Origin: an uncultured Formosa sp.
GTDB lineage: Bacteria > Bacteroidota > Bacteroidia > Flavobacteriales > Flavobacteriaceae
Direction of reading: 5' to 3'
Assembly: GCF_947500765.1 (NCBI RefSeq)
Contig: NZ_CANMTH010000001.1
Location: 310,001 to 374,000, forward strand
DNA length: 64,000 nucleotides
Below, in pieces: positions 1-9,230 of this stretch (positions are counted from its first letter, which is position 1; the number at the start of each line of letters is the position of its first letter). Position numbers and translations under genes: made by a program. The notes below the pieces were generated by a model. The model made no database searches. It was not told the DNA's origin and was given only the letters and a program-made list of their open reading frames with translations.

Positions 1-819
1 AAACTTATTTTATTTACTAAAAATAAAAGTGGCAATATAGATGAGAGTTTTGCTACTGAAAAAGGTGATTTTGAAACAGGAGAAGTTTATGTTCTTATTA
101 ATGAAAACTCTGCATCTGCAAGCGAGATCGTAGCAGGGGCGTTACAAGATAACGATAAGGGAGTTATTATTGGTCGTCGTTCTTACGGAAAAGGTTTGGT
201 GCAGCGCGAAATGGAACTAGGAGATGGTAGTGCTGTGCGCTTAACAGTCTCTAGGTATTATACCCCAACAGGGCGTTCTATACAGCGCTCTTATAGCCAT
301 GGAAATAAAGATTATTACGATGATTATTATTCGCGTTTAGAAAGTGGTGAGCTTTTAGATTCTCTTAAAATTGAAGTTTCAGATTCTTTAAAATTTACAA
401 CACCTAAAGGGAAAGTTGTATATGGAGGTGGTGGAATTATCCCTGATGTTTTTGTGCCTTTAGATATAAAAACCCAAAATGAAACACTATTGTTTTTAGA
501 GCAACGCGGATTTATAAGCTATTTTATTTTTGAAGAACTAGAGAAAGATAGACATGTTTTTGATGGCTATTCTAGGCGAAATTTTATAGAGACTTTTAAG
601 GTAAGTGACGATCTTGTACTTAAATTTCAAGATTATTTAAATGTGAGAACTGTGGCTAATATTTCTTTTCAGAATTCTAAAGAAGAGGTGAAGCTGTATC
701 TTAAAGCAACAATTGCCGATCAGTTATATGGCAAAGGTGTGTATACAGAAGTTTTTAATAACCAGGATAATATGATTAATGAAGTTATTAAAATAAGTGA
801 GCAGCATCAAAATAATTAA
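1..819 (+). CDS. S41-family C-terminal processing peptidase (3' part; 5' end outside window)
   Basis: The reading frame is open from base 1, so this is the C-terminal 272 residues of a larger protein. It carries the S41 (Tsp/CtpA) catalytic signature. The SASASEIVAGALQD block has its likely nucleophile Ser at bases 115-117, and the general-base Lys of GKGLVQ lies exactly 25 codons later at 190-192, the same spacing as in E. coli Tsp. The family cleaves proteins near their C-termini in the periplasm or at the membrane. The following 170 residues form an uncharacterised tail with several charged helices, common in Bacteroidota S41 proteases. The PDZ domain and signal peptide would lie upstream and cannot be checked. 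Family assignment is secure; substrate is unknown. Confidence 0.93.
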   Translation, partial: KLILFTKNKSGNIDESFATEKGDFETGEVYVLINENSASASEIVAGALQDNDKGVIIGRRSYGKGLVQREMELGDGSAVRLTVSRYYTPTGRSIQRSYSHGNKDYYDDYYSRLESGELLDSLKIEVSDSLKFTTPKGKVVYGGGGIIPDVFVPLDIKTQNETLLFLEQRGFISYFIFEELEKDRHVFDGYSRRNFIETFKVSDDLVLKFQDYLNVRTVANISFQNSKEEVKLYLKATIADQLYGKGVYTEVFNNQDNMINEVIKISEQHQNN

Positions 820-844
820 TGCAACTCACTTATGGTAAGTTTGT

Positions 845-1051
845 TTATTTTTTCTGATTCTTAAACTTTTCTTCGATACGTTTCGATGTGTTTAATATTA
901 GTAATAATACTATAGCACATAATAAAACGAGAATAGTAATTAATGCTACAATGCTTTCATCTCCAAAAGGAGCATCAAAGTTAATTTGCGTAATGTTAAA
1001 CGCGATTAATGCAATTGCAATTACCGATAGAATAATAGAGAATATTTTCAT
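845..1051 (-). CDS. Small two-TM membrane protein after marC
   Basis: A 68-residue protein with two hydrophobic segments (about residues 3-19 and 33-55) and a Lys-rich C-terminus, so probably an inner-membrane hairpin with a cytoplasmic tail. I start it at the ATG at 1051 because the residues from there look like a membrane helix, and because this ATG follows the marC stop with a single base between (TAA-A-ATG on the minus strand), implying translational coupling. An upstream in-frame Met at 1084 would overlap marC. I do not recognise a family; a function tied to MarC is inference from position only. Confidence 0.7.
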   Translation of the reverse strand: MKIFSIILSVIAIALIAFNITQINFDAPFGDESIVALITILVLLCAIVLLLILNTSKRIEEKFKNQKK

Positions 1052-1052
1052 T

Positions 1053-1634
1053 TTAAATAAATAAGGCTTTAATGTTATGTGCAAATAGTTTTACAGCTAT
1101 GGCAAGTAAGACAACTCCAAAAACTTTACGAATTATATTTATTCCTGTCTGACCTATTAAACGCTCAATTGTGGTTGATGTTTTTAAGACTATATAAATA
1201 AGGATAACGTTTAGAATTACAGCTACAATAATGTTTTCTGTTTTAAATTCTGCTCTTAATGATAGCAACGTTGTTAAACTACCTGGTCCTGCTATTAAAG
1301 GAAAGGCTAAGGGAAATACGGTTGCTGTTACAGAAGATTGTTCTTCTTGCTTGTACAAGGTGATTCCTAAAATCATTTCTAGAGCAATAAAAAACAATAT
1401 AAAAGAACCAGCTACGGCAAAAGAGTTTACATCTATACCAATTAAGCTTAAAATACTATTTCCTAAAAATAAGAATACAATTAATATTGCGCCAGCAATA
1501 AGGGATGCTTTCTCACTTTGTATGTGTCCCATTTTTTTACGTAAATCTATAACAATGGGAATGTTACCGATAATATCTATCACGGCAAATAGAATCATAA
1601 AAGCGGTGAAGATTTCTTTAGTATTGAATTGCAT
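1053..1634 (-). CDS. marC: MarC family integral membrane protein
   Basis: A 193-residue, highly hydrophobic protein with about six membrane helices, matching the MarC/NAAT family in length and pattern: an N-terminal helix with AVIDIIGNIPIV and a central FPLAFPLIAGPGSLTTLLS loop, which is the hallmark of the family. MarC proteins sit in the inner membrane. E. coli MarC was once linked to multiple antibiotic resistance but its real role is unsettled, and some relatives have been proposed as amino acid transporters. A TACTTTTG element (minus strand, 1660-1667) lies 25 bases before the start. The next gene begins one base after the stop. Family secure, substrate unknown. Confidence 0.93.
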   Translation of the reverse strand: MQFNTKEIFTAFMILFAVIDIIGNIPIVIDLRKKMGHIQSEKASLIAGAILIVFLFLGNSILSLIGIDVNSFAVAGSFILFFIALEMILGITLYKQEEQSSVTATVFPLAFPLIAGPGSLTTLLSLRAEFKTENIIVAVILNVILIYIVLKTSTTIERLIGQTGINIIRKVFGVVLLAIAVKLFAHNIKALFI

Positions 1635-1713
1635 TACTTTAACCTTTAAATTTTTTGGGCAAAAGTAATGGATTAAAATAGACTATCTATAATAAATAAA
1701 TATAAAGTTTCCC

Positions 1714-1721
1714 TATTTTTG
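1714..1721 (+). promoter_or_regulatory. TAnnTTTG -7 element 4 nt before DUF3109 ATG
   Basis: TATTTTTG, a perfect match to the Bacteroidota -7 consensus TAnnTTTG, ends 4 bases before the ATG at 1726. If used, transcription would start at or beside the A of the start codon, giving a leaderless mRNA. No TTG is seen at the usual -33 distance, which lowers confidence. Confidence 0.45.
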
Positions 1722-1725
1722 CGGC

Positions 1726-2292
1726 ATGTTTCAAATAGGAAAAACCATAATTTCAGAGGAAATTATAGAGAAAAATTTTCTCTGTAATTTATCAGCGTGT
1801 AAAGGTCAGTGTTGTATAGATGGTGACGCAGGTGCACCGTTAGAAGAAAAAGAAATACAGATACTTGAAGATATATATCCGAAAGTAAAACCCTTTTTAC
1901 GCCAGAAGGGTATTGATGCTATCGAGGCTCAAGGAACGTACATTACTACTGATTTTGGAGATTATGAAACTCCGCTTATAGATGGTGCAGACTGTGCCTA
2001 TGTTATTTTCGATAAAAAAGGAACAGCACTTTGTGCTATAGAAGAAGCTTATAACCAAGGTGAAGTTAGTTGGAAAAAGCCAGTATCTTGTCATTTATAC
2101 CCTATTCGAATTAAAGAGTTTACTGAGTTTTCTGCTGTAAATTATGATCGTTGGGAGATTTGCGACGATGCATGTGCTTTAGGAAAAGAATTGCAAGTCC
2201 CAATTTACAAATTTGTAAAAGAAGCTTTAATTAGAAAGTTTGGAGAAGACTGGTATATGGAACTAGAAAAAGTGGCCAAAACGTATAAATAG
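1726..2292 (+). CDS. DUF3109 family Cys-rich protein
   Basis: A 188-residue soluble protein without a signal peptide. The N-terminus has the Cys cluster C20, C25, C29, C30 (CNLSACKGQCC), followed by C90, C103, C122 (SCHLYP), C146 and C150. This matches DUF3109, a conserved Bacteroidota family related in Cys layout to the YkgJ-type proteins, which are thought to bind zinc or an iron-sulfur cluster. Metal binding is inference from the nine Cys; no enzymatic role is known. The gene is convergent with the histidine kinase gene, with one base between the two stop codons and no visible terminator. Confidence 0.88.
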   Translation: MFQIGKTIISEEIIEKNFLCNLSACKGQCCIDGDAGAPLEEKEIQILEDIYPKVKPFLRQKGIDAIEAQGTYITTDFGDYETPLIDGADCAYVIFDKKGTALCAIEEAYNQGEVSWKKPVSCHLYPIRIKEFTEFSAVNYDRWEICDDACALGKELQVPIYKFVKEALIRKFGEDWYMELEKVAKTYK

Positions 2293-2293
2293 T

Positions 2294-4285
2294 TTAGGCC
2301 TTTTTGTGTTTAGGGATTGGAATTTGTAAAATTATTTTAGTCCCTTTAGGTCTGTCTTTTTCATTGTATAAATCTTCCACGTTAAATTTATAGTCATTTG
2401 AGTATTGTTTAGAGAAATTCGCTAAACGTGCTTTGGTAATCGCTATTCCTACAGATTTGCGTTTTAAAACCTTTAAGCTGTTAATTTTTTCTGCTTCAAT
2501 TCGTCCAATACCATTATCTACAATGCTAATTGTAATATAGTCGTCTGAATCTTTAGAGACGTACAAATCTATTTTTTTATCATGTTTTTTAGAGGATAGT
2601 CCATGCCATAGTGCATTCTCTAAAAATGGTTGCAAAATTAAAGGCGGTACTTTTATGTTAGCTGTACTTATTCCTTCGTTTACATGTATATTAAAATCAA
2701 TTTCATCTTCAAATCTAATATTCTCAATGTTAATATAGAGTTGCATGGTGTCTAATTCGTCTTCTAAAGTCATTTCCTTTTCGGTAGAAGCGATTAGGAT
2801 TTTTCGAATGAGTTTAGAAAATTTATTTAAATAATAAACGGCTTTTTCTTTGTCGTTGTTTATTATGTATAGTTTTATAGAATTTAGTGAGTTAAATATG
2901 AAATGTGGATTCATTTGACTTCTCAACATATCCTGTTCAAGTGTAATTATTTGTTTCTCCTGTTTTAATTGGCGATGTCTAATAATTATGATTATCATGG
3001 TTGTAAACAACGAAATTAAGATTGCAGTATACCAAAATAATTTTTTGTTGCGCTCTAGTTTGTTGCGTACTATTTCGTTCTCGTTTGCTAATTCTTTTAT
3101 TTGATTGTTTTTAGATTCATGCTCGTACTCAATCATTAAATCATTAACATAATTTAGGTTTCGATTGTTTGTAATACTATTCTCAATTTCTGTGCTTTTT
3201 TTGTAAAACAGATGTGCATTTTTGTAATCTTCCGTCTTAAAGTGTAATTCAGATAGAGATAGGAGTGCTTTAGATGTGAATGTTTTTAAATCGTATGCTT
3301 TAGAAATTTGAAGTGCTGTTTGTAGGTTGCTTTCAGCGTCTTCATCCATGTTTAATTTTTCTTGTATGCTCCCTAAGTTAATGTATGTTTCTGCTAAATA
3401 AAACTGATCGCCTAAATCTATAGCTTCTTTTAAAGTTTTTGTTATTAAGTTTAATGCTTTATCGTATTTTTTTTGTTTGATGTAAATTTGTGTAATCGCA
3501 TTATTGCAAATTACCCGCCCCATCATTGAGTTTATTAGTTCGTTATATTCAAGCGAAGTTTCGTAATTTGTTAAGGCTTTATCTAGTAGGCCTTTGTTTT
3601 CTAAAACAATACCGATATTTTGATAGTTTATGGCTAAACCTAATTTGTTATTGTTGCCTTTTTCTATTAGTAATGCTTTTTCAAACTGTTTTAGTGCTAA
3701 ATCGTATTGTTTAAGTACTAAATAGATGTTACCCATGCTATTCCTTGAAATAGCCATACAGCGTTCTAGTTCTGGGTCGGGATCGGTTTTAAAGGTTTTA
3801 AAAGCTAAATCGTATGCTTTTTTGTGGTAATCTAAAGCCGGTTTAATTAAGTCCATTCTGCGGTAAGCTACTCCTATTAAGTTTAGGGAGATAATTTGTA
3901 GCACTTTGTTTTTAGCATCTTTAGCCGCATCTATTGCTTTTTTGTGTTGTATAATCGATGAGTCATATAAAGATCTGTTTCTTTCTATGGTTCCAAGTGC
4001 ATTCAATGCATAAGATTTGGCATCGTAATATTGATTTATACTTGCTTGGCTTATTAAGTATTTCATTTTTAGACTGTCCTTCTTATCGTTGTAGAAAAAG
4101 GTTTCTAAATCATGGAATTCTTTGGGTTTATTTTTAAGAGCAGTTTGTACTCGTTCAATAAAAAGAGAATCTAGTGTGGTGGTTTGTGCAATACTAATTT
4201 TAAAACAAAATATTAGGACTATCCATATAAAAATAGTTGGTAGCGAGATGTTGCTTTCTTTTGTATATGAAAATTGTCTTTGCAT
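2294..4285 (-). CDS. TPR-containing LytS-type sensor histidine kinase
   Basis: A 663-residue kinase. Residues 14-34 form a signal peptide or first membrane helix. TPR-like helical repeats fill about 50-375 and are predicted to lie in the periplasm, followed by a membrane helix at 417-436 and a short coiled coil. The His_kinase (LytS/YehU) domain follows, with the phospho-acceptor H461 in MNPHFIFNSLNS. The ATP-binding domain has the N-box NALWHG (557-562) and G-box DNGIGR (590-595). It starts one base after the stop of the LytTR regulator gene (TAA-T-ATG), so the pair is one operon and very probably one two-component system. Signal unknown; TPR sensors of this build are common in Flavobacteriaceae. 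Confidence 0.93.
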   Translation of the reverse strand: MQRQFSYTKESNISLPTIFIWIVLIFCFKISIAQTTTLDSLFIERVQTALKNKPKEFHDLETFFYNDKKDSLKMKYLISQASINQYYDAKSYALNALGTIERNRSLYDSSIIQHKKAIDAAKDAKNKVLQIISLNLIGVAYRRMDLIKPALDYHKKAYDLAFKTFKTDPDPELERCMAISRNSMGNIYLVLKQYDLALKQFEKALLIEKGNNNKLGLAINYQNIGIVLENKGLLDKALTNYETSLEYNELINSMMGRVICNNAITQIYIKQKKYDKALNLITKTLKEAIDLGDQFYLAETYINLGSIQEKLNMDEDAESNLQTALQISKAYDLKTFTSKALLSLSELHFKTEDYKNAHLFYKKSTEIENSITNNRNLNYVNDLMIEYEHESKNNQIKELANENEIVRNKLERNKKLFWYTAILISLFTTMIIIIIRHRQLKQEKQIITLEQDMLRSQMNPHFIFNSLNSIKLYIINNDKEKAVYYLNKFSKLIRKILIASTEKEMTLEDELDTMQLYINIENIRFEDEIDFNIHVNEGISTANIKVPPLILQPFLENALWHGLSSKKHDKKIDLYVSKDSDDYITISIVDNGIGRIEAEKINSLKVLKRKSVGIAITKARLANFSKQYSNDYKFNVEDLYNEKDRPKGTKIILQIPIPKHKKA

Positions 4286-4286
4286 A

Positions 4287-5018
4287 TTATAGTTTTTCTA
4301 AGAAATCGGCTTTTCGTTGTCTGGCTACAGGTATTTTGTGGTTAGATTGCATAACGACATAACCTTCATTCTTAATATACTCTTTTATTTTGTTTAAATT
4401 GACAATATATGAATTATGAATTCTAAAAAACACATGTTCTGGTAAAATAGCATTCACTTCTTTTAATTTTTTTGTCAAAACTATTTTCTGATTATCCTTT
4501 AAAAAAATAGTGCTATAATTTCCGTCCGATTCTACAAATAAGATATCTGCTATTTCAATAAAAATCAATTTCCCATCTGTGTTTATAGAGATGCGTTGGT
4601 TATTAAGTTCGTTAAATCTTAATAATACTTGTTCTATTTGTGCTGAGTTATTCAATTTTGCATTATACTTTTTAATTCTATCTATAGTTTCTTTTAGGTC
4701 GTCCGAGTCAATAGGTTTTAAAAGGTAATCAATAGCCCCTTTTTTTAGTGCCTGGATTCCATATTCATTATACGCAGTGGTAATAACAACAGCAAAATCT
4801 CTATTTTTTAGTTTGTCTAAAAACTGAAATCCGTCCATTGTAGGCATTTGTATGTCTAGAAATAAGCAATCGGGAGGGGTGTTGTTTAGGTATGTAATAG
4901 CTTCTTCTGGTATGGTAAAGGTTTTTATAACTTTTATATATTCTTTAAAGTTGCTTAATTCCCAAGTTAGGCTTTGTGCTGCTTTTGGTTCGTCGTCAAC
5001 AATAATAGCTTTTATCAT
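4287..5018 (-). CDS. LytTR-family response regulator
   Basis: A 243-residue regulator. The receiver domain (1-120) has acidic residues D8 and D9, phospho-acceptor D55 in LFLDIQMP and K101 in LLKPID. The LytTR DNA-binding domain spans about 140-240, with the typical FFRIHNSYIVN and VPVARQRK segments. It would be phosphorylated by the TPR kinase encoded immediately downstream and would bind direct repeats. A direct-repeat and palindrome cluster lies about 85-115 bases upstream (5104-5132) and could be its own operator. First gene of the two-gene operon. Confidence 0.95.
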   Translation of the reverse strand: MIKAIIVDDEPKAAQSLTWELSNFKEYIKVIKTFTIPEEAITYLNNTPPDCLFLDIQMPTMDGFQFLDKLKNRDFAVVITTAYNEYGIQALKKGAIDYLLKPIDSDDLKETIDRIKKYNAKLNNSAQIEQVLLRFNELNNQRISINTDGKLIFIEIADILFVESDGNYSTIFLKDNQKIVLTKKLKEVNAILPEHVFFRIHNSYIVNLNKIKEYIKNEGYVVMQSNHKIPVARQRKADFLEKL

Positions 5019-5103
5019 GTTTTTAAGTTAAATGTGAATTATTTGTAAATTTAAATAAAAATAATTTCGATTAATTCAATGTAAGTCTCTAAAAAATACT
5101 AAT

Positions 5104-5132
5104 TATACATATTTGGTAACCAACTATACATA
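5104..5132. promoter_or_regulatory. Candidate LytTR operator: direct repeats around a palindrome
   Basis: TATACATA occurs at 5104-5111 and again at 5125-5132, a period of exactly 21 bases, and the palindrome TTGGTAACCAA (5113-5123) sits between the two copies. LytTR regulators typically bind two about 9-bp direct repeats with a 21-22 bp period, so autoregulation of the adjacent regulator gene is a reasonable inference. AT-rich context makes chance repeats possible. Confidence 0.4.
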
Positions 5133-5236
5133 ATCATAATTTTTTTTAAGTTCTTTAAAGATATTTGAGAATGTATTAATAATGTATAATTACGAGAATG
5201 TTAAAAACGGTGTAACACGCACGGTATCTTTATCAA

Positions 5237-5312
5237 AGTAAAACAATATTAGTTAGTTTAGTTAATTATTGGGAGAAAAAGAGGACTTATAGAGTCCTTT
5301 TTTTTGTTTTTA
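5237..5312 (+). ncRNA. Candidate short transcript ending at an isolated terminator
   Basis: A TATCTTTA element at 5225-5232 is followed about 50 bases later by a hairpin AGGACT/AGTCCT (5282-5298) and a run of eight T. The transcript would be roughly 75 bases and contains no plausible coding sequence. It could be an independent small RNA or a prematurely terminated nrdB leader. The -33 box is poor (TTA), so this is tentative. Confidence 0.25.
5281..5307 (+). terminator. Isolated intrinsic terminator upstream of nrdB
   Basis: Stem AGGACT/AGTCCT with loop TATAG, followed by TTTTTTTT. No coding region precedes it on this strand. Confidence 0.65.
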
Positions 5313-5587
5313 ATTATTTGTGTAGAGTGTACTGAGGTGCTAAGTGCCGAAATTAAGTGCTATTTATTTGAAATATTTTATGTATAAATAAATTTTATAT
5401 AATTGGAATTCAGTTGATTAAAATTATTTTTTGTAAACAATATTTATTTTTGTTTTAAAATCTTGTTAAGAACTTGTTAACAACGTTTAGGTGTAGCGCT
5501 TCCTTTTTTAAATCTTATTTTGAATATTTGTTATTTATGTAGATAAATAGATATAAACATATAGCATTTTTAACTAAAAAAAATACA

Positions 5588-6568
5588 ATGTCTCAGTATT
5601 TAGAACCAATTCTTGAAGAAAACAAAAATAGATTTGTAATTTTTCCTATTCAACACCATGACATTTGGGAGTGGTATAAAAAATCTGAAGCTAGCTTTTG
5701 GACGGCAGAAGAGATTGATCTGCATCAAGATATTGTAGATTGGAAAGATAAATTAAACGACGATGAGCGCTATTTTATAAAACATATTTTAGCATTCTTT
5801 GCAGCAAGTGATGGTATTGTAAATGAAAATTTAGCAGAAAATTTTGTTAGTGAAGTACAGTATAGCGAAGCTAAGTTTTTCTATGGATTTCAAATTATGA
5901 TGGAAAATATTCATAGTGAAACCTATTCGCTTCTTATAGATACCTATGTAAAAGATGAAAAGGAGAAGCATCTTCTTTTTAATGCTTTAGAAAATTTTCC
6001 TGCCATTAAGAAAAAAGCAGATTGGGCTCTTAAATGGATTGAGTCTCCAAGTTTTGCAGAGCGTTTAATTGCATTTGCGGCTGTAGAAGGTATTTTCTTC
6101 TCTGGTGCTTTTTGTTCGTTATTCTGGTTAAAAAAACGTGGATTAATGCCTGGTCTAACATTTTCGAACGAATTAATTTCCCGAGATGAGGGTGTGCATT
6201 GCGATTTTGCTGTGCATTTACATAATCATCATCTTATTAATAAAGTGCCGAAAGATAGAATTACAAATATTTTGGTAGATGCTTTAAATATAGAAAGAGA
6301 GTTTATTACAGAGTCTTTACCTGCAAGTTTAATAGGTATGAATGCGACTCTAATGACACAATATCTAGAATTTGTAACCGATAGATTACTTAGTGAATTA
6401 GATTGCGAGAAGGTATATAATACAACCAATCCATTCGATTTTATGGATATGATTTCACTTCAAGGGAAAACAAATTTCTTCGAAAAACGTGTTTCCGAAT
6501 ATCAAAAAGCAGGGGTCTTAAATAAAGAAGAGGAGGAAGATAAATTTAATTTCGATGCCGATTTTTAA
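5588..6568 (+). CDS. nrdB: Ribonucleotide reductase class Ia, small (R2) subunit
   Basis: A 326-residue R2 protein. It holds the diiron-tyrosyl radical that starts catalysis in the NrdA subunit and so helps make dNTPs. All ligands are visible: D75 (FFAASDG), E106 and H109 with radical Tyr Y113 (ENIHSETY), E167 (AVEGIFF), and E201 and H204 (RDEGVH). The sequence resembles the eukaryotic-type R2 more than E. coli NrdB. The C-terminal FNFDADF tail is the segment that docks onto NrdA. nrdA follows 89 bases later, so nrdB comes first, as is usual in Bacteroidota. A 569-base untranslated region precedes it. Secure. Confidence 0.98.
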   Translation: MSQYLEPILEENKNRFVIFPIQHHDIWEWYKKSEASFWTAEEIDLHQDIVDWKDKLNDDERYFIKHILAFFAASDGIVNENLAENFVSEVQYSEAKFFYGFQIMMENIHSETYSLLIDTYVKDEKEKHLLFNALENFPAIKKKADWALKWIESPSFAERLIAFAAVEGIFFSGAFCSLFWLKKRGLMPGLTFSNELISRDEGVHCDFAVHLHNHHLINKVPKDRITNILVDALNIEREFITESLPASLIGMNATLMTQYLEFVTDRLLSELDCEKVYNTTNPFDFMDMISLQGKTNFFEKRVSEYQKAGVLNKEEEEDKFNFDADF

Positions 6569-6657
6569 TCGCCTTTAATCTCAAAAAATAAATCAATAAT
6601 AAATAACCTATTTCTAATTTTTGTGTATCGGAAATAAGCTAAAAATGTGTAAAAATT

Positions 6658-9153
6658 ATGTTTGTATTAAAAAGAAACGGAAGGAAAGAGCCTATTATGT
6701 TCGATAAAATTACTGCTAGAGTTAGAAAACTTTGTTATGGTTTAAACGAACTTGTAGACCCTGTAAAAGTAGCTATGAGAGTTATAGAGGGTTTGTATGA
6801 TGGCGTTACAACTAGCGAATTAGATAATTTAGCAGCAGAAATTGCAGCAACTTTAACAACTGCACATCCTGATTATGCGCGTTTAGCAGCACGTATTTCC
6901 GTATCTAACTTACATAAAAACACAAAAAAGACCTTTAGCGAGGTCATGCAAGATTTGTATAGCTATGTAAATCCAAGAACAGGAAAACCTGCTTCACTTT
7001 TAGCAGATGATGTATATAAAGTAATCATGGATAATAAAGAGCGTTTAGACTCTACTATTATTTATAATCGTGATTTTGGTTATGATTATTTCGGATTTAA
7101 AACGCTTGAACGTTCCTATCTTTTAAAATTAAATGGAAAAATTGCCGAACGTCCTCAGCATATGTTAATGCGTGTGTCCATAGGTATTCATTTAAACGAT
7201 TTAGATTCTGCATTAGAAACCTATGAGTTGATGTCTAAAAAATATTTTACACACGCCACACCAACTTTATTTAATTCGGGTACGCCAAAACCACAAATGT
7301 CGTCTTGTTTTCTTTTAACCATAAAAGACGATAGTATAGATGGTATTTACGATACATTGAAACAAACGGCTAAAATTTCACAATCTGCTGGAGGGATCGG
7401 GTTGGCTATTCACAATGTGCGTGCTACAGGAAGCTATATTTCAGGAACTAATGGAACGTCTAACGGAATTGTGCCTATGTTACGTGTGTTTAACGATACG
7501 GCGCGTTATGTAGATCAAGGTGGTGGGAAACGTAAAGGAAGTTTTGCGATGTATATTGAAACGTGGCATGCAGATATAATGGATTTCTTAGACTTAAAGA
7601 AAAATCATGGTAAAGAAGAAATGCGTGCTCGCGATTTGTTTTATGCAATGTGGATTTCAGATTTATTTATGAAACGTGTTCAGGAAGATGGACCGTGGAC
7701 GTTAATGTGCCCAAACGAGTGCCCTGGCATGGACGAAGTACATAGTGAAGCTTTTGAAACTTTGTACTTAAAGTATGAAGTAGAGAATAAAGGACGTAAA
7801 ACCATTAAGGCCCGCGAACTTTGGGAGAAAATATTAGAATCTCAAATTGAAACAGGAACACCTTATATGTTGTATAAAGATGCAGCGAATCGTAAATCTA
7901 ATCAGCAAAATTTAGGAACTATCCGTTCTTCAAATTTATGTACAGAAATTCTAGAATATACATCTCCAGATGAGGTTGCTGTTTGTAATTTAGCATCAAT
8001 AGCTTTACCAATGTTTGTTAAAAATGGTAAATTTGATCATAAAGAATTATTTGAAATAACAAAACGTGTAACAAAAAATTTAAATCGTGTAATAGACAGA
8101 AACTACTATCCTGTAATTGAAGCAGAGAATTCTAATGTACGTCATAGGCCAATAGGTTTAGGTGTGCAGGGTTTGGCCGATACCTTTATAAAATTACGTA
8201 TGCCGTTTACAAGTGATGAAGCTAAAAAACTAAATCAAGATATTTTTGAAACTTTATATTTTGCTGCTGTCACCTCAAGTATGGAAGAGGCTAGGTTGGA
8301 TGGGGTATATCAAAGTTATGAAGGCTCTCCAATTAGTAAAGGGGAATTTCAATATAATTTATGGGGATTAACCGAAGCAGATTTAAGTGGGCGTTGGGAT
8401 TGGGATAGTTTAAGAACTAAAGTGTTGGAGCACGGGGTTCGTAACTCGCTTTTAGTAGCGCCTATGCCAACAGCATCTACATCTCAAATTTTAGGAAATA
8501 ACGAATGTTTCGAGCCATATACTTCTAATATTTATACACGCCGTGTGTTGTCTGGAGAATTTATTGTTGTCAATAAACATTTGTTAGAAGACTTGGTTGA
8601 GTTAGGGCTGTGGAGTGAAGCTTTAAAACAAGATATTATGCGTGCTAATGGATCTGTTCAGAATATAGATTGTATTCCTCAAGATATTAAAGATTTATAT
8701 AAAACGGTTTGGGAGCTCAGTATGAAAGATATTATCGATATGTCTCGTCAGCGTGGTTATTTTATAGATCAATCACAATCTTTAAATCTATTTATGGAAG
8801 GCGCAACCATGTCTAAATTAACTTCTATGCATTTTTATGCTTGGAAGAGTGGTTTAAAAACAGGTATGTATTATTTGCGCACTAAGAGTGCTGTAGATGC
8901 GATTAAATTTACTTTAGATAATACTAAAATAGCGCAACCAATAGAAGCGAAAGTAGTAGTGAATGTGGTAGAGGAACCGTCGGGGGGATATAGGAAAGAA
9001 AAAGCAGAACAAACAGCGGCTAAATTTATAAAAGAAACCCAGGCCCAAAAGAATGACGTAAATGTAGAGCCAATGACTGCTGAGGAAATGAGGGCTTTAA
9101 TTGCTCAAGCAAAAGATGTTGAAGGTGATGATTGTTTAATGTGTGGATCGTAA
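6658..9153 (+). CDS. nrdA: Ribonucleotide reductase class Ia, large (R1) subunit
   Basis: An 831-residue R1 protein, the catalytic and regulatory subunit that reduces NDPs to dNDPs. Residues 1-90 form an ATP-cone for overall activity control. Active-site residues sit almost at the human RRM1 positions: redox pair C217 (SSCFLL) and C443 (VCNLAS), radical C428 with N426 and E430 (NLCTE), and the Tyr pair of the radical relay near the C-terminal end (GMYYLRT). The last residues CLMCGS provide the C826/C829 pair that passes electrons from thioredoxin or glutaredoxin. It is followed by a terminator. Works with NrdB encoded just upstream. Confidence 0.98.
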   Translation: MFVLKRNGRKEPIMFDKITARVRKLCYGLNELVDPVKVAMRVIEGLYDGVTTSELDNLAAEIAATLTTAHPDYARLAARISVSNLHKNTKKTFSEVMQDLYSYVNPRTGKPASLLADDVYKVIMDNKERLDSTIIYNRDFGYDYFGFKTLERSYLLKLNGKIAERPQHMLMRVSIGIHLNDLDSALETYELMSKKYFTHATPTLFNSGTPKPQMSSCFLLTIKDDSIDGIYDTLKQTAKISQSAGGIGLAIHNVRATGSYISGTNGTSNGIVPMLRVFNDTARYVDQGGGKRKGSFAMYIETWHADIMDFLDLKKNHGKEEMRARDLFYAMWISDLFMKRVQEDGPWTLMCPNECPGMDEVHSEAFETLYLKYEVENKGRKTIKARELWEKILESQIETGTPYMLYKDAANRKSNQQNLGTIRSSNLCTEILEYTSPDEVAVCNLASIALPMFVKNGKFDHKELFEITKRVTKNLNRVIDRNYYPVIEAENSNVRHRPIGLGVQGLADTFIKLRMPFTSDEAKKLNQDIFETLYFAAVTSSMEEARLDGVYQSYEGSPISKGEFQYNLWGLTEADLSGRWDWDSLRTKVLEHGVRNSLLVAPMPTASTSQILGNNECFEPYTSNIYTRRVLSGEFIVVNKHLLEDLVELGLWSEALKQDIMRANGSVQNIDCIPQDIKDLYKTVWELSMKDIIDMSRQRGYFIDQSQSLNLFMEGATMSKLTSMHFYAWKSGLKTGMYYLRTKSAVDAIKFTLDNTKIAQPIEAKVVVNVVEEPSGGYRKEKAEQTAAKFIKETQAQKNDVNVEPMTAEEMRALIAQAKDVEGDDCLMCGS

Positions 9154-9183
9154 CAGGTTTTATATAGTTTAATTTTTAAGTTT

Positions 9184-9216
9184 AAAAGGGGGCAAGTTTA
9201 TTCGGCCTCCTTTTTT
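9184..9216 (+). terminator. nrdA terminator
   Basis: AAAAGGGGGC (9184-9193) pairs with GCCTCCTTTT (9205-9214) with one G-U pair and an 11-base loop, followed by T residues; 30 bases after the nrdA stop. Confidence 0.75.
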
Positions 9217-9230
9217 GTGAGATTATTTAT

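Larger units (their letters stand above)
5019..5587. other. AT-rich intergenic region between LytTR regulator and nrdB
   Basis: A 569-base region between divergent genes with no convincing coding sequence. It holds a repeat cluster at 5104-5132, a possible promoter (TATCTTTA at 5225-5232) and an isolated intrinsic terminator at 5281-5307. A long AT-rich tract then runs up to nrdB. The unusual distance before nrdB suggests a long leader or complex control of nrd expression. Confidence 0.6.

Noticed and set aside
1231..1668. Long open frame antisense to marC
   Set aside because: It is the mirror of a real gene, has no family features, and its composition follows the opposite strand.
5588..9153. 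Transferred or phage-derived nrd genes
   Set aside because: Both subunits are full length with all catalytic residues, and base use matches the neighbours.
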